In this document: positions 20,565-29,589 of the stretch, piece after piece
Layout: each line of letters starts with the position of its first letter
Position numbering within the stretch: position 1 is the first letter of the stretch
DNA from: Closterium sp. NIES-65
Lineage: Eukaryota > Streptophyta > Zygnematophyceae > Desmidiales > Closteriaceae
DNA: 64,000 bases
NCBI GenBank assembly: GCA_948144175.1
Contig: CANXME010002307.1
Coordinates: 997,501 to 1,061,500 of the forward strand
Direction: 5' to 3'
Notes under the pieces: generated by a model
Databases searched by the model: none
What the model was told of the DNA's origin: nothing
The model's input: only the letters and a program-made list of their open reading frames with translations
Made by a program: the position numbers and the translations under genes

Positions 20565-21821
20565 ATGGCTAGCCCTCCTGTGCTAGCTTTCGATACTGAG
20601 GGCCGCACAGTGAAGTTCCAAACCTGGCTAGATGACCTACACCTCTTCCTACAGCTCACTGCCAAGGAGGACATCTCACTGTACGATCACGCCCTAGGTC
20701 ATGCTACTGCTCTTGCTACTACTACTGACAGCACCACCCACTCACAGTGGCAGACTCGTGACGCCCACGCTCGCTTCGCTATTTGCAACTCCCTGCCGAT
20801 AGATGAGCGCGAGCACTTTGGGCAGCACAAGACTGCACAGGCAGTGTACACTGCTGTTGTTGCCCGCTACTCCTCACCAGCCTCTACCGCACTAGGCCGT
20901 CTCTCTCTTCCCTACCTGTTCCCCGACTTAGCCTCTTTCCACACAGCTGCTGACCTCATTACGCACCTCCGCACTAGTGAGGCTCGCTTCCGCGCCGCCA
21001 TGCGTGATGAGTTCCTTGCCAAGAACCCACCCCTGGTCCGGCTCACTCTCTACCTCCTAGTCACCCGCCTCCCTGACACTCTGCGCTCAGTCAGGGACCA
21101 CTTCCTAGCTCGCTGCCCCACTGAGCTCACCATTGCCCTCCTCGAGAAGGAACTCCTTGTAGCTGAGGCTAGCATAGTCGCTGTAGGTGCCTCTCGTGGC
21201 GACCCCCGTACCCCGTTCTTTGAGGGGTGTTCTCCTTCCCCCCTTCTTCCCTCTATCGCCTCTGCTGCTGCTGTTGACCTCCTTGGTGCTGAGAAGGTCG
21301 GGACTGCGTCTGCTTCGAGCGGGCGTCGCAGCGGCAAGGGCAAAGGGGGCAAGGGCGGTGGCGGTGACAGCGGGGGAGGCGGTGGTGGGGGCGGTGGCGG
21401 CGGTGGGGGTGGTGGCACGACTGGAGGGGCTAGTGGCAGCGGTGGGGGTGGTGGCGGCAGCGGCGGGGGAGGTGGCAGAGGCGGAGGCGGTGGTGGGGGT
21501 GGCGGTGGACGCGGCGGCGGCAGGGGTTGGGGTGGTCGAGGACGTGGCGGCGGCGGTGGTGGTCGTGGAGGCGCTGGCGGTGGCCAGGGCCAGCAGCACA
21601 CTCCGTCGCCCCAAGAGGTCCGTGAGTGGTACTCTCAGCACGGGGGGGAGGGGGGGGGGGGGGTGGCTTTAGCTGCACGTACGTCATCCGCACTGGTGAC
21701 CGCACTGGTCAGCCGTGTGGGGGACCGCACGCCACACAGCGCTGCTTCGCTCGTCTCAACGACGCTTGGCGTGTTCAGTTCCCTCAAGCCACTAAGCTGC
21801 CTCGCTGGGTTGATCTCCTGA
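20565..21821 (+). CDS. gag: Gag of element H, with glycine-rich region
   Basis: I take the ATG at 20565 (MASPPVLAFDTEGRT) because it matches the starts of A and K; an upstream in-frame ATG at 20520 is less likely. The N-terminal UBN2-like domain shows VKFQTWLDDLHLFLQL, FGQHKTAQAVYTAVVARYS, LITHLRTSEARFRAAM, RLPDTLRSVRDHFLARCP and LLEKELLVAEASIVAVGASRGDPRTPFFEG. A basic stretch (GRRSGKGKGGKGG) leads into about 80 residues that are mostly glycine (about 21350-21590). QEVREWY follows at about 21611-21631, and then a zinc-knuckle-like cysteine/histidine cluster at 21674-21745. Confidence 0.82.
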   Translation: MASPPVLAFDTEGRTVKFQTWLDDLHLFLQLTAKEDISLYDHALGHATALATTTDSTTHSQWQTRDAHARFAICNSLPIDEREHFGQHKTAQAVYTAVVARYSSPASTALGRLSLPYLFPDLASFHTAADLITHLRTSEARFRAAMRDEFLAKNPPLVRLTLYLLVTRLPDTLRSVRDHFLARCPTELTIALLEKELLVAEASIVAVGASRGDPRTPFFEGCSPSPLLPSIASAAAVDLLGAEKVGTASASSGRRSGKGKGGKGGGGDSGGGGGGGGGGGGGGGTTGGASGSGGGGGGSGGGGGRGGGGGGGGGGRGGGRGWGGRGRGGGGGGRGGAGGGQGQQHTPSPQEVREWYSQHGGEGGGGVALAARTSSALVTALVSRVGDRTPHSAASLVSTTLGVFSSLKPLSCLAGLIS

Positions 21822-23533
21822 AGAAGGGGATTGATATCTATGCTCTAGACTTTGATGCTATTCTCACTGCTATGTATGTGATGTCTACTAGTGGAGAGGG
21901 TGCTGAGTACCTGAGTGTCCCGCCCGACCCGGGCATTAGGACTAGTGCGTCTGCCGCTCCAGGTACTCGCGTGTCTGCTACCCCAGGTGCTGGTGAGGCA
22001 GCTGCTCTAGGTGCTTGTGCGTCTGCCCCCCCTGGTACTGAGTCGACTGCAGCACTGCATACCTTCACACTGGACTTAGGTGCTTCTCCCTGCTTCTTTC
22101 GTGACCGCACTGCCCTTGAGCCACTTGCTCGGCCAGTTGCTGTCTCCCTCGCTGACCCCTCTGGGGGTCCGGTCATTGCGACCTCCTCCACTGTCCTTCC
22201 CTGTCCTGCGGTCCCATCGAGCAAACTGTCAGGTCTCCACCTCCCCTCGTTCTGTACAAACTTGGTGGCAGGTTGTGAACTCCAGGACGGGGGTGTTCAC
22301 CAGTTCACCCTTGCCTACGAGCGAGTGACACACTGCACGTGTGCTCGTACGGGCCGCCACTTGGCTACCTTCACTCGGCAGCCGGGGTCGGACCTGTACA
22401 CACTACCTTTTGAATCCCCTCAGGTCGCTGCGTTTGCGTCTACGTCCGCGTCAGGTCAGCTGTCTGCCCCCTGCTCGTGTCGCTCTCTGGCGCACGAGAC
22501 TGTCCTCTGGCACCACCGACTTGGCCACCCGTCTGTGCAGCGCCTTCGTGCCATGCACTCCCGGTGCCTTGTCTCTGGTCTTCCCAGGGTCCTCCCTCCC
22601 CTCCCACCCTCGCCTGCTCCTCCCTGTCTTCCCTATGTTGAGGGGCGGCAGTGCGCCGCTCCTCACTCCTCCTCGTTTCCCCCGACGACTGCTCCCTTGC
22701 AGACGCTCCACATGGACGTGTGGGGCCCAGCCCGCGTCCGTGGTCAGGGTCAGGAGAGGTACTTCCTGATAGTTGGTGACGACTACTCGCGCTACACCAC
22801 GGTCTTCCCCTTGCGCACCAAGGGTGAGGTCCCTGATGTCTTGATCCCTTGGATCTGCAGAGCCCGTCTCCAGCTCAGCGAGCGTTTCCACTCGGACTTT
22901 CCTGTCCTGCGCTTGCACTCTGACAGAGGTGGTGAGTTCTCCTCCGGCCTCTTGGAAGCCTACTGTGCTGAGCACGGCATTGAGCAGTCGTGCACGCTTC
23001 CGGCCTCTCCACAGCAGAATGGGGTTGCGGAGCGCCGCATTAACCTGGTCATGGAGGTCGCCCGTACCTCCTTGATCCATGCGGCTGCCCCCCACTTTCT
23101 GTGGCCATTTGCGGTCCGGTACGCTGCGTATCAGCTCAACCTCTGGCCCCGTGTCTCCTTGCCGGAGACCTCGCCCACACTGCTGTGGACGGGGGAGGTT
23201 GGCGATGCGTCGCGTTTCCGGGTCTGGGGATCTCAAGCTTTTGTCCGCGATACGTCTGCGGACAAGCTCTCCTCCCGTGCTGTTCCCTGCATCTTCCTCG
23301 GCTTTGTCCCGGACGCACCTGGTTGGCAGTTTTACCACGCCACCTCGCGCCGAGTCTTGCCCTCCCAGGACGTCACTTTTGACGAGTCCGTCCCCTACTA
23401 CCTCCTCTTCCCCTACCGCACTGCCCCGCTCCCCCCCCCCGCCTCTCTTCTTTGCGCCAGATGCCGCTGTCGTAGACCCACTCCCCCCTCAGGGTGCCGC
23501 TCCCTCAAGTGTGTCTCAGGTAGACCCGGTTGA
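21674..23533 (+). CDS. pol: Zinc-knuckle-like motif, protease and integrase of element H
   Basis: A cysteine/histidine cluster with spacing C-x13-C-x3-H-x4-C sits at 21674-21745 and is followed by RLNDAW. The protease region has LHTFTLDLGASPCFFRDRTALE (about 22055-22120). Pre-integrase: ETVLWHHRLGHPSVQRLRAM (about 22497-22556) and CLPYVEGRQ. Integrase core: LQTLHMDVWGPARVRGQ (first acidic residue), LRLHSDRGGEFSSGLLEAYC (second) and QQNGVAERRINLVME (glutamate). Then DAPGWQFYHATSRRVLPSQDVTFDES towards the C-terminus. It is open over more than 600 codons. Confidence 0.85.
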   Translation, partial: CTYVIRTGDRTGQPCGGPHATQRCFARLNDAWRVQFPQATKLPRWVDLLKKGIDIYALDFDAILTAMYVMSTSGEGAEYLSVPPDPGIRTSASAAPGTRVSATPGAGEAAALGACASAPPGTESTAALHTFTLDLGASPCFFRDRTALEPLARPVAVSLADPSGGPVIATSSTVLPCPAVPSSKLSGLHLPSFCTNLVAGCELQDGGVHQFTLAYERVTHCTCARTGRHLATFTRQPGSDLYTLPFESPQVAAFASTSASGQLSAPCSCRSLAHETVLWHHRLGHPSVQRLRAMHSRCLVSGLPRVLPPLPPSPAPPCLPYVEGRQCAAPHSSSFPPTTAPLQTLHMDVWGPARVRGQGQERYFLIVGDDYSRYTTVFPLRTKGEVPDVLIPWICRARLQLSERFHSDFPVLRLHSDRGGEFSSGLLEAYCAEHGIEQSCTLPASPQQNGVAERRINLVMEVARTSLIHAAAPHFLWPFAVRYAAYQLNLWPRVSLPETSPTLLWTGEVGDASRFRVWGSQAFVRDTSADKLSSRAVPCIFLGFVPDAPGWQFYHATSRRVLPSQDVTFDESVPYYLLFPYRTAPLPPPASLLCARCRCRRPTPPSGCRSLKCVSGRPG

Positions 23534-23539
23534 GCCTGT

Positions 23540-24617
23540 TAAGGTAGCTGTCGACTCTCGACCTTCTACGGGTGCGGAGCCTGGAGGTGCTGAGCCTGGG
23601 GGTGCTGAGCTTGGGGGTACTGAGCCTGGGGGTGCTGAGCCTGGGGGTGCTGAGGCTGGGGGTGCTGAGCCTGGGGGTGCTGAGCCGCAGAGTCCGATGT
23701 CTGGGGGTTCTGAGTCTGGAGGTCCTCAGCCTGAGAGTTCTACACCTGGAGGAGCTCTCTCCTCGGAGCAGCTGCGTGAGTGGTATCTACAGTACTGCAG
23801 CCTTAGGAGAGGTAGCTCTGGAGCTAGGCGTACTCCTGGGACTGGTGCTAGTGCTTCTCCTCCTTGCCGGGAGCTCCCCTCCCGTGAGCGGATCCGTGAG
23901 TGGTACGAGCAGCGCTGCACTCTTCGGATTGGCGCGCCTGGTGTCGCGGACCCCACTGCTGCTGGTGGTGCTGCTGCTGCTGGGGACTCTACTATTTCCG
24001 CTAGTGCTGCGGCCCCAGAGGTTGCAGCTACTTCTGGTGCTGCGGACCCGAGCGTTGGAGCTACGGCTGGTGGTGAGGACCCGGACGCTGGTGCTGCGGA
24101 CCCGGGCGTTGGAGCTGCTGCTGGTATTGAGGACCCGGGAGTTGGAGCTGCTGCTGGTGCTGAGGACCCGGGCGTTGGAGCTACTGCTGGTGCTGAGGAC
24201 CCTGGTGCTGGTGCTGTTGCTGGTGCTGTGGAGTCGGGTGTTGGAGCTGCTGCTGGTGCTGAGGACCCGGGAGTTGGAGGTGCTGCTGGTGCTGAGGACC
24301 CTGGCGTTGGTGTCTCTGCTGGCTCTGGAGTCGCTACACGGCAGCGGCCGTACTTTGTTCCGCTCCTTCAGCAGGTTCTTGGTCTCCCGCCTTAAACCGG
24401 TCCTCCTCCTCCCTTAGAGTGTCCATAGCCTGTCCAGTCACAGTTACAGTTACAGCCGGCCTCCCCACTGCCTGCTCTGTCTCCCGACAGTAGTCCTACT
24501 GGAGGTCTTGGTGAGCGTCGTGAGCCTGCGTCTCGCCCTGCGTCGTCTGTCCGTGCTGCTCGCACTAGTGGTCGCGGTTCGCGTCAGCGTCCTCCTCCTG
24601 TCCTTGGCACGCACTGG
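23540..24617 (+). repeat. Integrase-RT linker of element H with 15-bp and longer minisatellites
   Basis: A 15-bp unit, CCTGGGGGTGCTGAG and variants, is repeated at about 23575-23690. In frame it codes for repeats of Glu-Pro-Gly-Gly-Ala. Two further copies of the REWY motif follow (about 23767-23790 and 23888-23910). Then comes a longer repeat coding for Ala-Gly-rich units with GAEDPGVGA (about 24050-24330). The linker is much longer than in C or G. It likely sits between integrase and RT in Pol, but its role is unknown. Confidence 0.75.
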
Positions 24618-26603
24618 ATGTCTCTGCGTCCGTCCACTGCTCCTCTGCGTGCCCCTTTGCCTTCTCCTCCTGAGTCTTCTCTTCCTGCTCTTGCCGACCC
24701 GGAGTTGGACTCTCTTTGTGCTGCCAGTCCTATTGTCACGTGTCTCCTTGCTACGGTCGTCGGTGACCCTTCCTTTGAGTCCACTGCTGCGTCTGCCCTA
24801 GTTGCTGAGCTCGTCGACTTTGCTGCTCGCTGTTGTATAGACTACGCTGCTAGTCTTGTTGCTGAGTCTGAGTCTACCTGTACTCCGTCCGTCGGGGGTG
24901 AGTGTGCTCTTGGCACGGACGTCCTTGAGGACAGGCAGGAGGAGTTCCAGTGCCTGGCCGCTGCTTCACCTCATCTCGTGTCCGTACTGCTTACCCCTGA
25001 GGGAGACCCGGATGCATTTGACATCCCGACTCCGCGCTCTTACGCGGAGGTGATAGAGGGTCCCTATTCTTCACAGTGGCAAGCAGCTATGGATGCAGAG
25101 AAGGCTTCCTGGAAGTCCACAGGCACCTACGTTGATGCAGTCCCCCCTCCTGGGGCGAACATCGTCAGTGGCATGTGGATTTTCAGGGTAAAGCGGTCGT
25201 CGGGTTCTCCGCTTGTCTTCAAGGCGCGTTACGTTGCTCGTGGCTTCAGTCAGCGGCAGGGAGTTGATTACTTTCAGACCTTCTCTCCCACCCCGAAGAT
25301 GACCACTCTTCGGGTAATGCTGCACGTAGCTGCTTACCGTGACTACGAGCTACACTCTCTTGACTTCAACACTGCTTTCCTGCAGAGCAGCCTGCACGAT
25401 GAGATCTGGCTGCCCCGCCCACTTGGCTTCACTGGGACTTTTCCTTCTGGCACCCAGTGGAGCCTCCGGCGGCCAGTCTACGGTCTCCGCCAGGCACCGC
25501 GTGAGTGGCACGACACACTGAGGACGACGCTTGCGGCTCTTGGGTTTGCTCCCTCTAGTGCTGACCCGTCGCTATTTCTACGCACCGACACTTCTCTGCC
25601 GCCGTTCTACATCCTCGTGTACGTCGACGACTTGGTCTTTGCCACAGCTGACACTGCTGGACTCGCCCACGTGAAGTCCGAGCTGCAGAAGAGACACACG
25701 TGCACAGACCTGGGTGAAGTGCGCAGCTACCTTGGCTTGCAGATAACCCGGGACAGAGTACGCCACACCATCACCCTGACTCAGTCACACATGGTGCAGC
25801 AGGTCCTTCAGCGCTTCGACTTCACGTACTCCTCGCCTCAGGCCACTCCTCTGCCTACTCGTCACTCGCTCTCAGCTCTGCCTTCGGATGAGTCCGTAGA
25901 GTCGAGTGGCCCATACCCAGAGCTTGTTGGCTGCCTCATGTACCTGATGACCTGCACACGACCTGACCTTGCATACCCTCTTAGCATTCTCGCACGCTAT
26001 GTTGCTCCTGGGGGACACCGACCAGAGCACATGGCTGCAGCGAAGAGGGTGTTGCGCTACTTGTGCAGTACGTCGGGCATGGGGCTAGTGCTTGGAGGGC
26101 GGAGTCCAGTGGTCCTCACTGGTCACGCAGACGCTTCTTGGGCTGACGACCAGGCTACGCAGCGGTCGTCACAGGGTTACACCTTAAGCCTTGGTTCCGG
26201 CTCTGTTTCGTGGCAGGCTACTCGCTCGTCTTCTGTTCTCGGCTCCAGTTGTGAGGCTGAGATCTACGCAGGGGCCATGGCTACTCAGGAGCTTTGCTGG
26301 CTCACCTACCTGCTGACCGACCTTGGAGAGTCGCCTCGTTCTCCTCCAGTCCTATACGTAGACAACAAGGCCATGCTGGCCTTGTGTCGAGAGCAGAGAC
26401 TGGAGCACAGAACAAAGCACATTGCTCTCAGCTACTTCCTTGCTTGTGAGCTACAGCAGCGTGGTCAGTTGCGGCTTGCGTACGTGACCTCTGAGGCCAA
26501 CACTGCTGATATTTTCACCAAGGCACTTGCGCCTTGTGATCATCAGCGGTTTTGTACTCAGCTGGGTCGTGTACCTGCCTTGCCTCACTTGCTCACCTCT
26601 TGA
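24618..26603 (+). CDS. pol: Reverse transcriptase and RNase H of element H
   Basis: Open over 661 codons. RT blocks: WQAAMDAEKASWKSTGTYV, FRVKRSSGSPLVFKARYVARGF, QTFSPTPKMTTLRVMLHVAA, LDFNTAFLQSSLHDEIWL, YGLRQAPREWHDTLR, and the catalytic ILVYVDDLVFATAD at about 25610-25650. RNase H: VVLTGHADASWADD, SSCEAEIYAGAMATQELCW, VLYVDNKAMLALCREQRLEHRTKHIAL and ANTADIFTKALAPCDHQRF at the end. All catalytic blocks appear in order. Transcription would start in the 5' LTR. Confidence 0.9.
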   Translation: MSLRPSTAPLRAPLPSPPESSLPALADPELDSLCAASPIVTCLLATVVGDPSFESTAASALVAELVDFAARCCIDYAASLVAESESTCTPSVGGECALGTDVLEDRQEEFQCLAAASPHLVSVLLTPEGDPDAFDIPTPRSYAEVIEGPYSSQWQAAMDAEKASWKSTGTYVDAVPPPGANIVSGMWIFRVKRSSGSPLVFKARYVARGFSQRQGVDYFQTFSPTPKMTTLRVMLHVAAYRDYELHSLDFNTAFLQSSLHDEIWLPRPLGFTGTFPSGTQWSLRRPVYGLRQAPREWHDTLRTTLAALGFAPSSADPSLFLRTDTSLPPFYILVYVDDLVFATADTAGLAHVKSELQKRHTCTDLGEVRSYLGLQITRDRVRHTITLTQSHMVQQVLQRFDFTYSSPQATPLPTRHSLSALPSDESVESSGPYPELVGCLMYLMTCTRPDLAYPLSILARYVAPGGHRPEHMAAAKRVLRYLCSTSGMGLVLGGRSPVVLTGHADASWADDQATQRSSQGYTLSLGSGSVSWQATRSSSVLGSSCEAEIYAGAMATQELCWLTYLLTDLGESPRSPPVLYVDNKAMLALCREQRLEHRTKHIALSYFLACELQQRGQLRLAYVTSEANTADIFTKALAPCDHQRFCTQLGRVPALPHLLTS

Positions 26604-26815
26604 CCTTGCTTGTACTGTTACATATATATATTCTCCTGCTCTTGCTTCTCTAGCCTTATATATATATGTACTCCTGCATGTGAACTGGCCTTGTGGCCTT
26701 GAACTTGTGCTCGGAATGTGTGGTGACTCTGTGATCCACCTTGAGCTTGCTTTGCTTTGCTTTACTTCACTGGTCTTGTGACCCCTAGTTCTTCCCCACT
26801 TCGCCTATGGGGGTG
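26604..26815 (+). other. 3' untranslated region of element H with TATATA tracts
   Basis: Between the RNase H end and the 3' LTR lie two TATATATA tracts (about 26623-26630 and 26658-26667), then a block containing GTGAACTGGCCTTGTGGCC and GTGATCCACC(C/T)TGAGCTTGC. It ends in CTATGGGGGTG, the likely polypurine tract. The same block occurs in K, L and M. Confidence 0.7.
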
Positions 26816-26908
26816 TGTCAAACATTATATATGTTGTGCTTGTTTAGGCTACAGTGGGTTAGCCTATATGGGGTACACAATTCTTGGGTTAGGTACTCCA
26901 TTTCAACA
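26816..26908 (+). repeat. 3' LTR of element H (93 bp)
   Basis: It starts TGTCAAACATTATATATG after CTATGGGGGTG and ends CATTTCAACA, followed by ACCTG (26909-26913). Outside the shorter stretch near its end it differs from the 5' copy at about three positions. Confidence 0.88.
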
Positions 26909-26913
26909 ACCTG

Positions 26914-27047
26914 CAGATTTCTTGACCAAGCGGCTTGCAGAGTATCAGCATTGGAACTGTGCCACCTTGTGTGGCATGTCCTTTAACTGAGGGAGGCAGC
27001 TTCAGGGAGCAGCTAAGGGATGAATGAGAGCAGGATAAGGGGGAGTT
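26914..27047 (+). pseudogene. RNase H tail and polypurine tract of element G
   Basis: The C-terminal Pol residues of G continue here on the far side of element H (FLTKRLAEYQHWN at about 26918-26957). A short 3' UTR follows, and the polypurine tract GGATAAGGGGGAGTT lies at about 27033-27047, directly before the LTR. Confidence 0.78.
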
Positions 27048-27991
27048 TGTTGTGCCAACACACTATAGTGGCACGGTCATCGCACTCCCATTTGGCCTAC
27101 AAGCCTGCTCAACTTCTTGAATTTTGTGGGGTGGTGCTTCAACATGCCTTCATCAAACCCGCAAAGCTTCAGGATTTTTAAAGCAGTTGACAAGGCATGA
27201 CAATATTTTAAGTTTCAAGACTTATGGCATCCCTGAAGTGTGTGTTACTCATTTCTGGTAACACCCGAGTTGACCATTTCGGCTGCTGACTTGTCTGACA
27301 AACTCTGATTGGTCTGAAAATTGGTGAGGAAGTTATGTGATGTCTTTTGCAGTTGCTGACGAAGTTTTATGACAACCCTGAATCGGAGCAGCGCGTGACA
27401 GCTGTCGAAATTCATTGTTCCGTAGTCATGGTGCACTGTTGGCAGCATTTCCTTTGCCACCCTTTCATTGTTGTCATGCCAATGGTGTAGGGACACAAAA
27501 TGAGACAAGAAGAACTGGTGTTCAAGTGGGACTCTACCACCCTCTTTTTGAGAAGTGTGGTCTTCCTGGAAGCAACTTGCAAGAGGGTGCAAGTGGGAAG
27601 ATAAGCTGACTCATAGTTGGCCTGACTCACTCTTGGTAGCCTTGAGTATAGCTTTGAACATCCAAGTGTGGTTGGCTTTGCTGACCTAGCTAGGACGTTT
27701 TCCATCCTTCTCTAGCCTTTCTACCCTAGGGCTCAACCTTCTCTGAGTTCCTAGGAGGACCCAACCCAAGTCCCCTAGGCAATGTTGTACTCACCTTTTC
27801 CTTGCATCAATGAAACTACATGTTTTTCAGACGAGCTTATATTTTGTTTACTGCATAGCGCATACACCTCTGATAAAAGCCAGCAAGATACAGTTGGAAA
27901 GCAGACACTTGAAGCTAAGTGCTATCCAAGTTTGAGCCTCGTATGTTATCATGGGCATCCGCGACCCCTACGTGGACTCTAGAATATAACA
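27048..27991 (+). repeat. 3' LTR of element G (about 944 bp)
   Basis: It starts TGTTGTGCCAACAC after the polypurine tract and ends AGAATATAACA. Its last 360 bases align with the 5' copy at 14821-15247. The first 590 have no partner in view because element F displaced them. No gene is seen inside. Confidence 0.8.
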
Positions 27992-28990
27992 CAGCAAGAC
28001 TCGGGATGAACAATAATGGGATTTGGAGGAGGTGTTCCGGGACTTGCAGTATAACTGACTGATTACGAAGGGCTCTATGTGCGAGTTCTTACAGTCGGAG
28101 CTGGAGTTCCTGGGGCATGTAGTTTCAAGGGAGGGCATTAAAATTGACCCTCGCAAAGTGACAGCAATTTCCCAGCGGAAGCCGCCTACGAACATCATGG
28201 AGGTGCAGAGTTTTTCGGTTTCATTGACTACGTCCGCCGTTTTGTACTGAATATGGCGGGGGTTACCAAGCCATTAACCGATCTTCTGCACAAAGGCGCA
28301 CTATTTCTATGGGGGGAGAGAGAGCAGTTGGCCTTCGACAAACTCAAGATTATTTTGAGTTCACCCCCAGTACTTTGGCTGGCAGATCAATCTTGACCGT
28401 TCGAAGTCGTGACAGACGCCAACAATTTCGCCATCGGCGCTGTCCTGCTACAGGATTTGGCAACGGGCTACAGCCAATCGCGTACGAGTCACGAAAGATG
28501 CAGCCACCCAAGCGCAACTACCCAGTACACAACAAAGAGAAGCTCGCCATTGTGCATGCATTTCGTACTTGGCGCTGTTATCTCACGGGAGCCGACGTCA
28601 CAATCAGGACAGACCACAAGTCATTACACTATATGCGCAACCAAATACAGCTCAACTCGCGACAAATCAGGTAGCTCGTCTATCTCGAATCGAATTTCCG
28701 TTACACCATCACGTAGAAGAAGGGCGCCAACAACATCGCCGATGCCCTGATCCGCCCATCAATGCAGATCGCAGCTGTACTAATCACCCATTTCAACCCG
28801 CTTTTATCAGGACTGTTCACCCACGAATACAAAACCAACCGCTTCTTCAAGAAAAATCTACACCTTCGGGTCACTACGCTGCACGTGAACTATAGCCTAA
28901 AAGTCGGTACGAACCAAGTTTGGGTCCCGTCCTACCAACCCTTATGGGAGTTGCTGACGCAGGAGGTACACGACTTGTCAAAACTCCTGC
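27992..28990 (+). pseudogene. pol: RT C-terminal part and RNase H of gypsy element I
   Basis: Landmarks in order: KCEF-type segment with ELEFLGHVVSREGIKIDPRK (about 28075-28155), YVRRF with KPLTDLLHKGALFLWGE, and the RNase H first acidic block VVTDANNFAIGAVLLQD (about 28405-28455). Then come YPVHNKEKLAIVHAFRTWRCYLTGADVTIRTDHKSL and NIADAL near 28735. The region ends in the integrase-leading segment EVHDLSKLL. This order is typical of Ty3/gypsy, not copia. Confidence 0.82.
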
Positions 28991-29097
28991 TGCTACCCTC
29001 TCCTCGCAACTAGGTCTTCTCCTTTTTCTCAGTTCTTTGCCTTCAGGCTCTTTGGCTCCTTAACTAGCTTCTCCCTCTTCCCAGCATGCCCATTCAC
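28991..29097 (-). repeat. Extra copy of element J's 3'-end sequence outside its left LTR
   Basis: About 105 bases (CTACCCTCTCCTCGCA... to CCCATTCAC) are repeated at 29495-29602 on the other side of the LTR at 29098-29472. A normal insertion gives only a 5-bp duplication, so this arrangement is irregular. Confidence 0.75.
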
Positions 29098-29472
29098 TCA
29101 AGATTTGGATCTACTGTCTCAGCGCTTAGCTAGCAGGAGGAATCAAACCCTAGCTCGGCTAACTCTACGTCCAGGCCTGGGTCTCCCTAAGGTGCTTGTG
29201 TGAAATGGCTTCATGAAGCAGGTTACCAAATTGCTAATAGGTAGATTTTAGCAAAAGTGAAAACATGCGCACAAGCATCGAGCTAGTTTACTCCCACTAG
29301 CCTAAGTACTACAACAGAGTTACCGTTGGTTGCAACGGTGCCCTTTTTCACTTCCCTAGCTTGACTTTCCCACTTTTCCACAAGTCCAAGAATTTCTCTT
29401 TCTACAGCATCTTTCGCTACTCTATTAGTCATGAAGTTATATTGTGCACACCTACTCCTACAATTAAATTCA
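29098..29472 (-). repeat. 3' LTR of element J (about 375 bp)
   Basis: It aligns with 36183-36559: shared blocks are CAAGATTTGGA, GCCTGGGTCTCCCTAAGGTG, ACCGTTGGTTGCAACGGTG and CACCTACTCCTACAATTAA. The mismatches (estimated near 10 percent) indicate considerable age. Confidence 0.85.
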
Positions 29473-29589
29473 TGATAGCCGTCGGAATTCCAAATGCTAC
29501 CCTCTCATCGCACCTCTATCTCCTCCCTTTTCTCAGTCCTTTGCCTTCAGGCTCCTCAGCTCCCTAACTAGCCTCTCCCTCTTCTTAGC

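Larger units (their letters stand above)
19749..26908 (+). mobile_element. Element H: Ty1/copia retrotransposon of the short-LTR clade, nested in G
   Basis: About 7.2 kb with a 131-bp 5' LTR and a 93-bp 3' LTR, flanked by ACCTG. Order: LTR, primer site TGGTATAGAGCAGG (19880), GC-rich leader (about 19900-20560), gag (20565 onward), stretched zinc-knuckle motif (21674-21745), protease (about 22050), integrase (about 22490-23400), repetitive linker (about 23430-24600), RT (about 25040-25850), RNase H (about 25950-26603), 3' UTR with TATATA tracts, 3' LTR. Large parts are open and it shows only about three breaks, so it looks recent. The LTRs share few substitutions. Confidence 0.92.
14821..27991 (+). 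mobile_element. Element G: Ty1/copia retrotransposon, interrupted by element H
   Basis: The visible parts are the 3' portion of its 5' LTR (14821-15247), primer site (15250-15261), gag (15287-16011), knuckle, protease and integrase (16015-17650), RT (about 18286-18880), RNase H (about 18896-19745 and 26914-26990), polypurine tract (about 27034-27047) and 3' LTR (27048-27991). Element H sits at 19749-26908 with target duplication ACCTG. Element F interrupts the 5' LTR at its left. Beyond 27991 the sequence switches directly into the gypsy element I, so G is inserted there. G is decayed, with perhaps eight or more breaks. Confidence 0.87.

Noticed and set aside
21350-21600. Silk-, collagen- or cell-wall-like glycine-rich host protein
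   Set aside because: The glycine-rich stretch is the Gag linker of element H; element K has the same one at 58920-59115.
22451-23338. 295-codon minus-strand opening opposite element H's integrase
   Set aside because: It mirrors the GC-rich integrase frame, and a similar shadow occurs opposite L and K. No independent motif.
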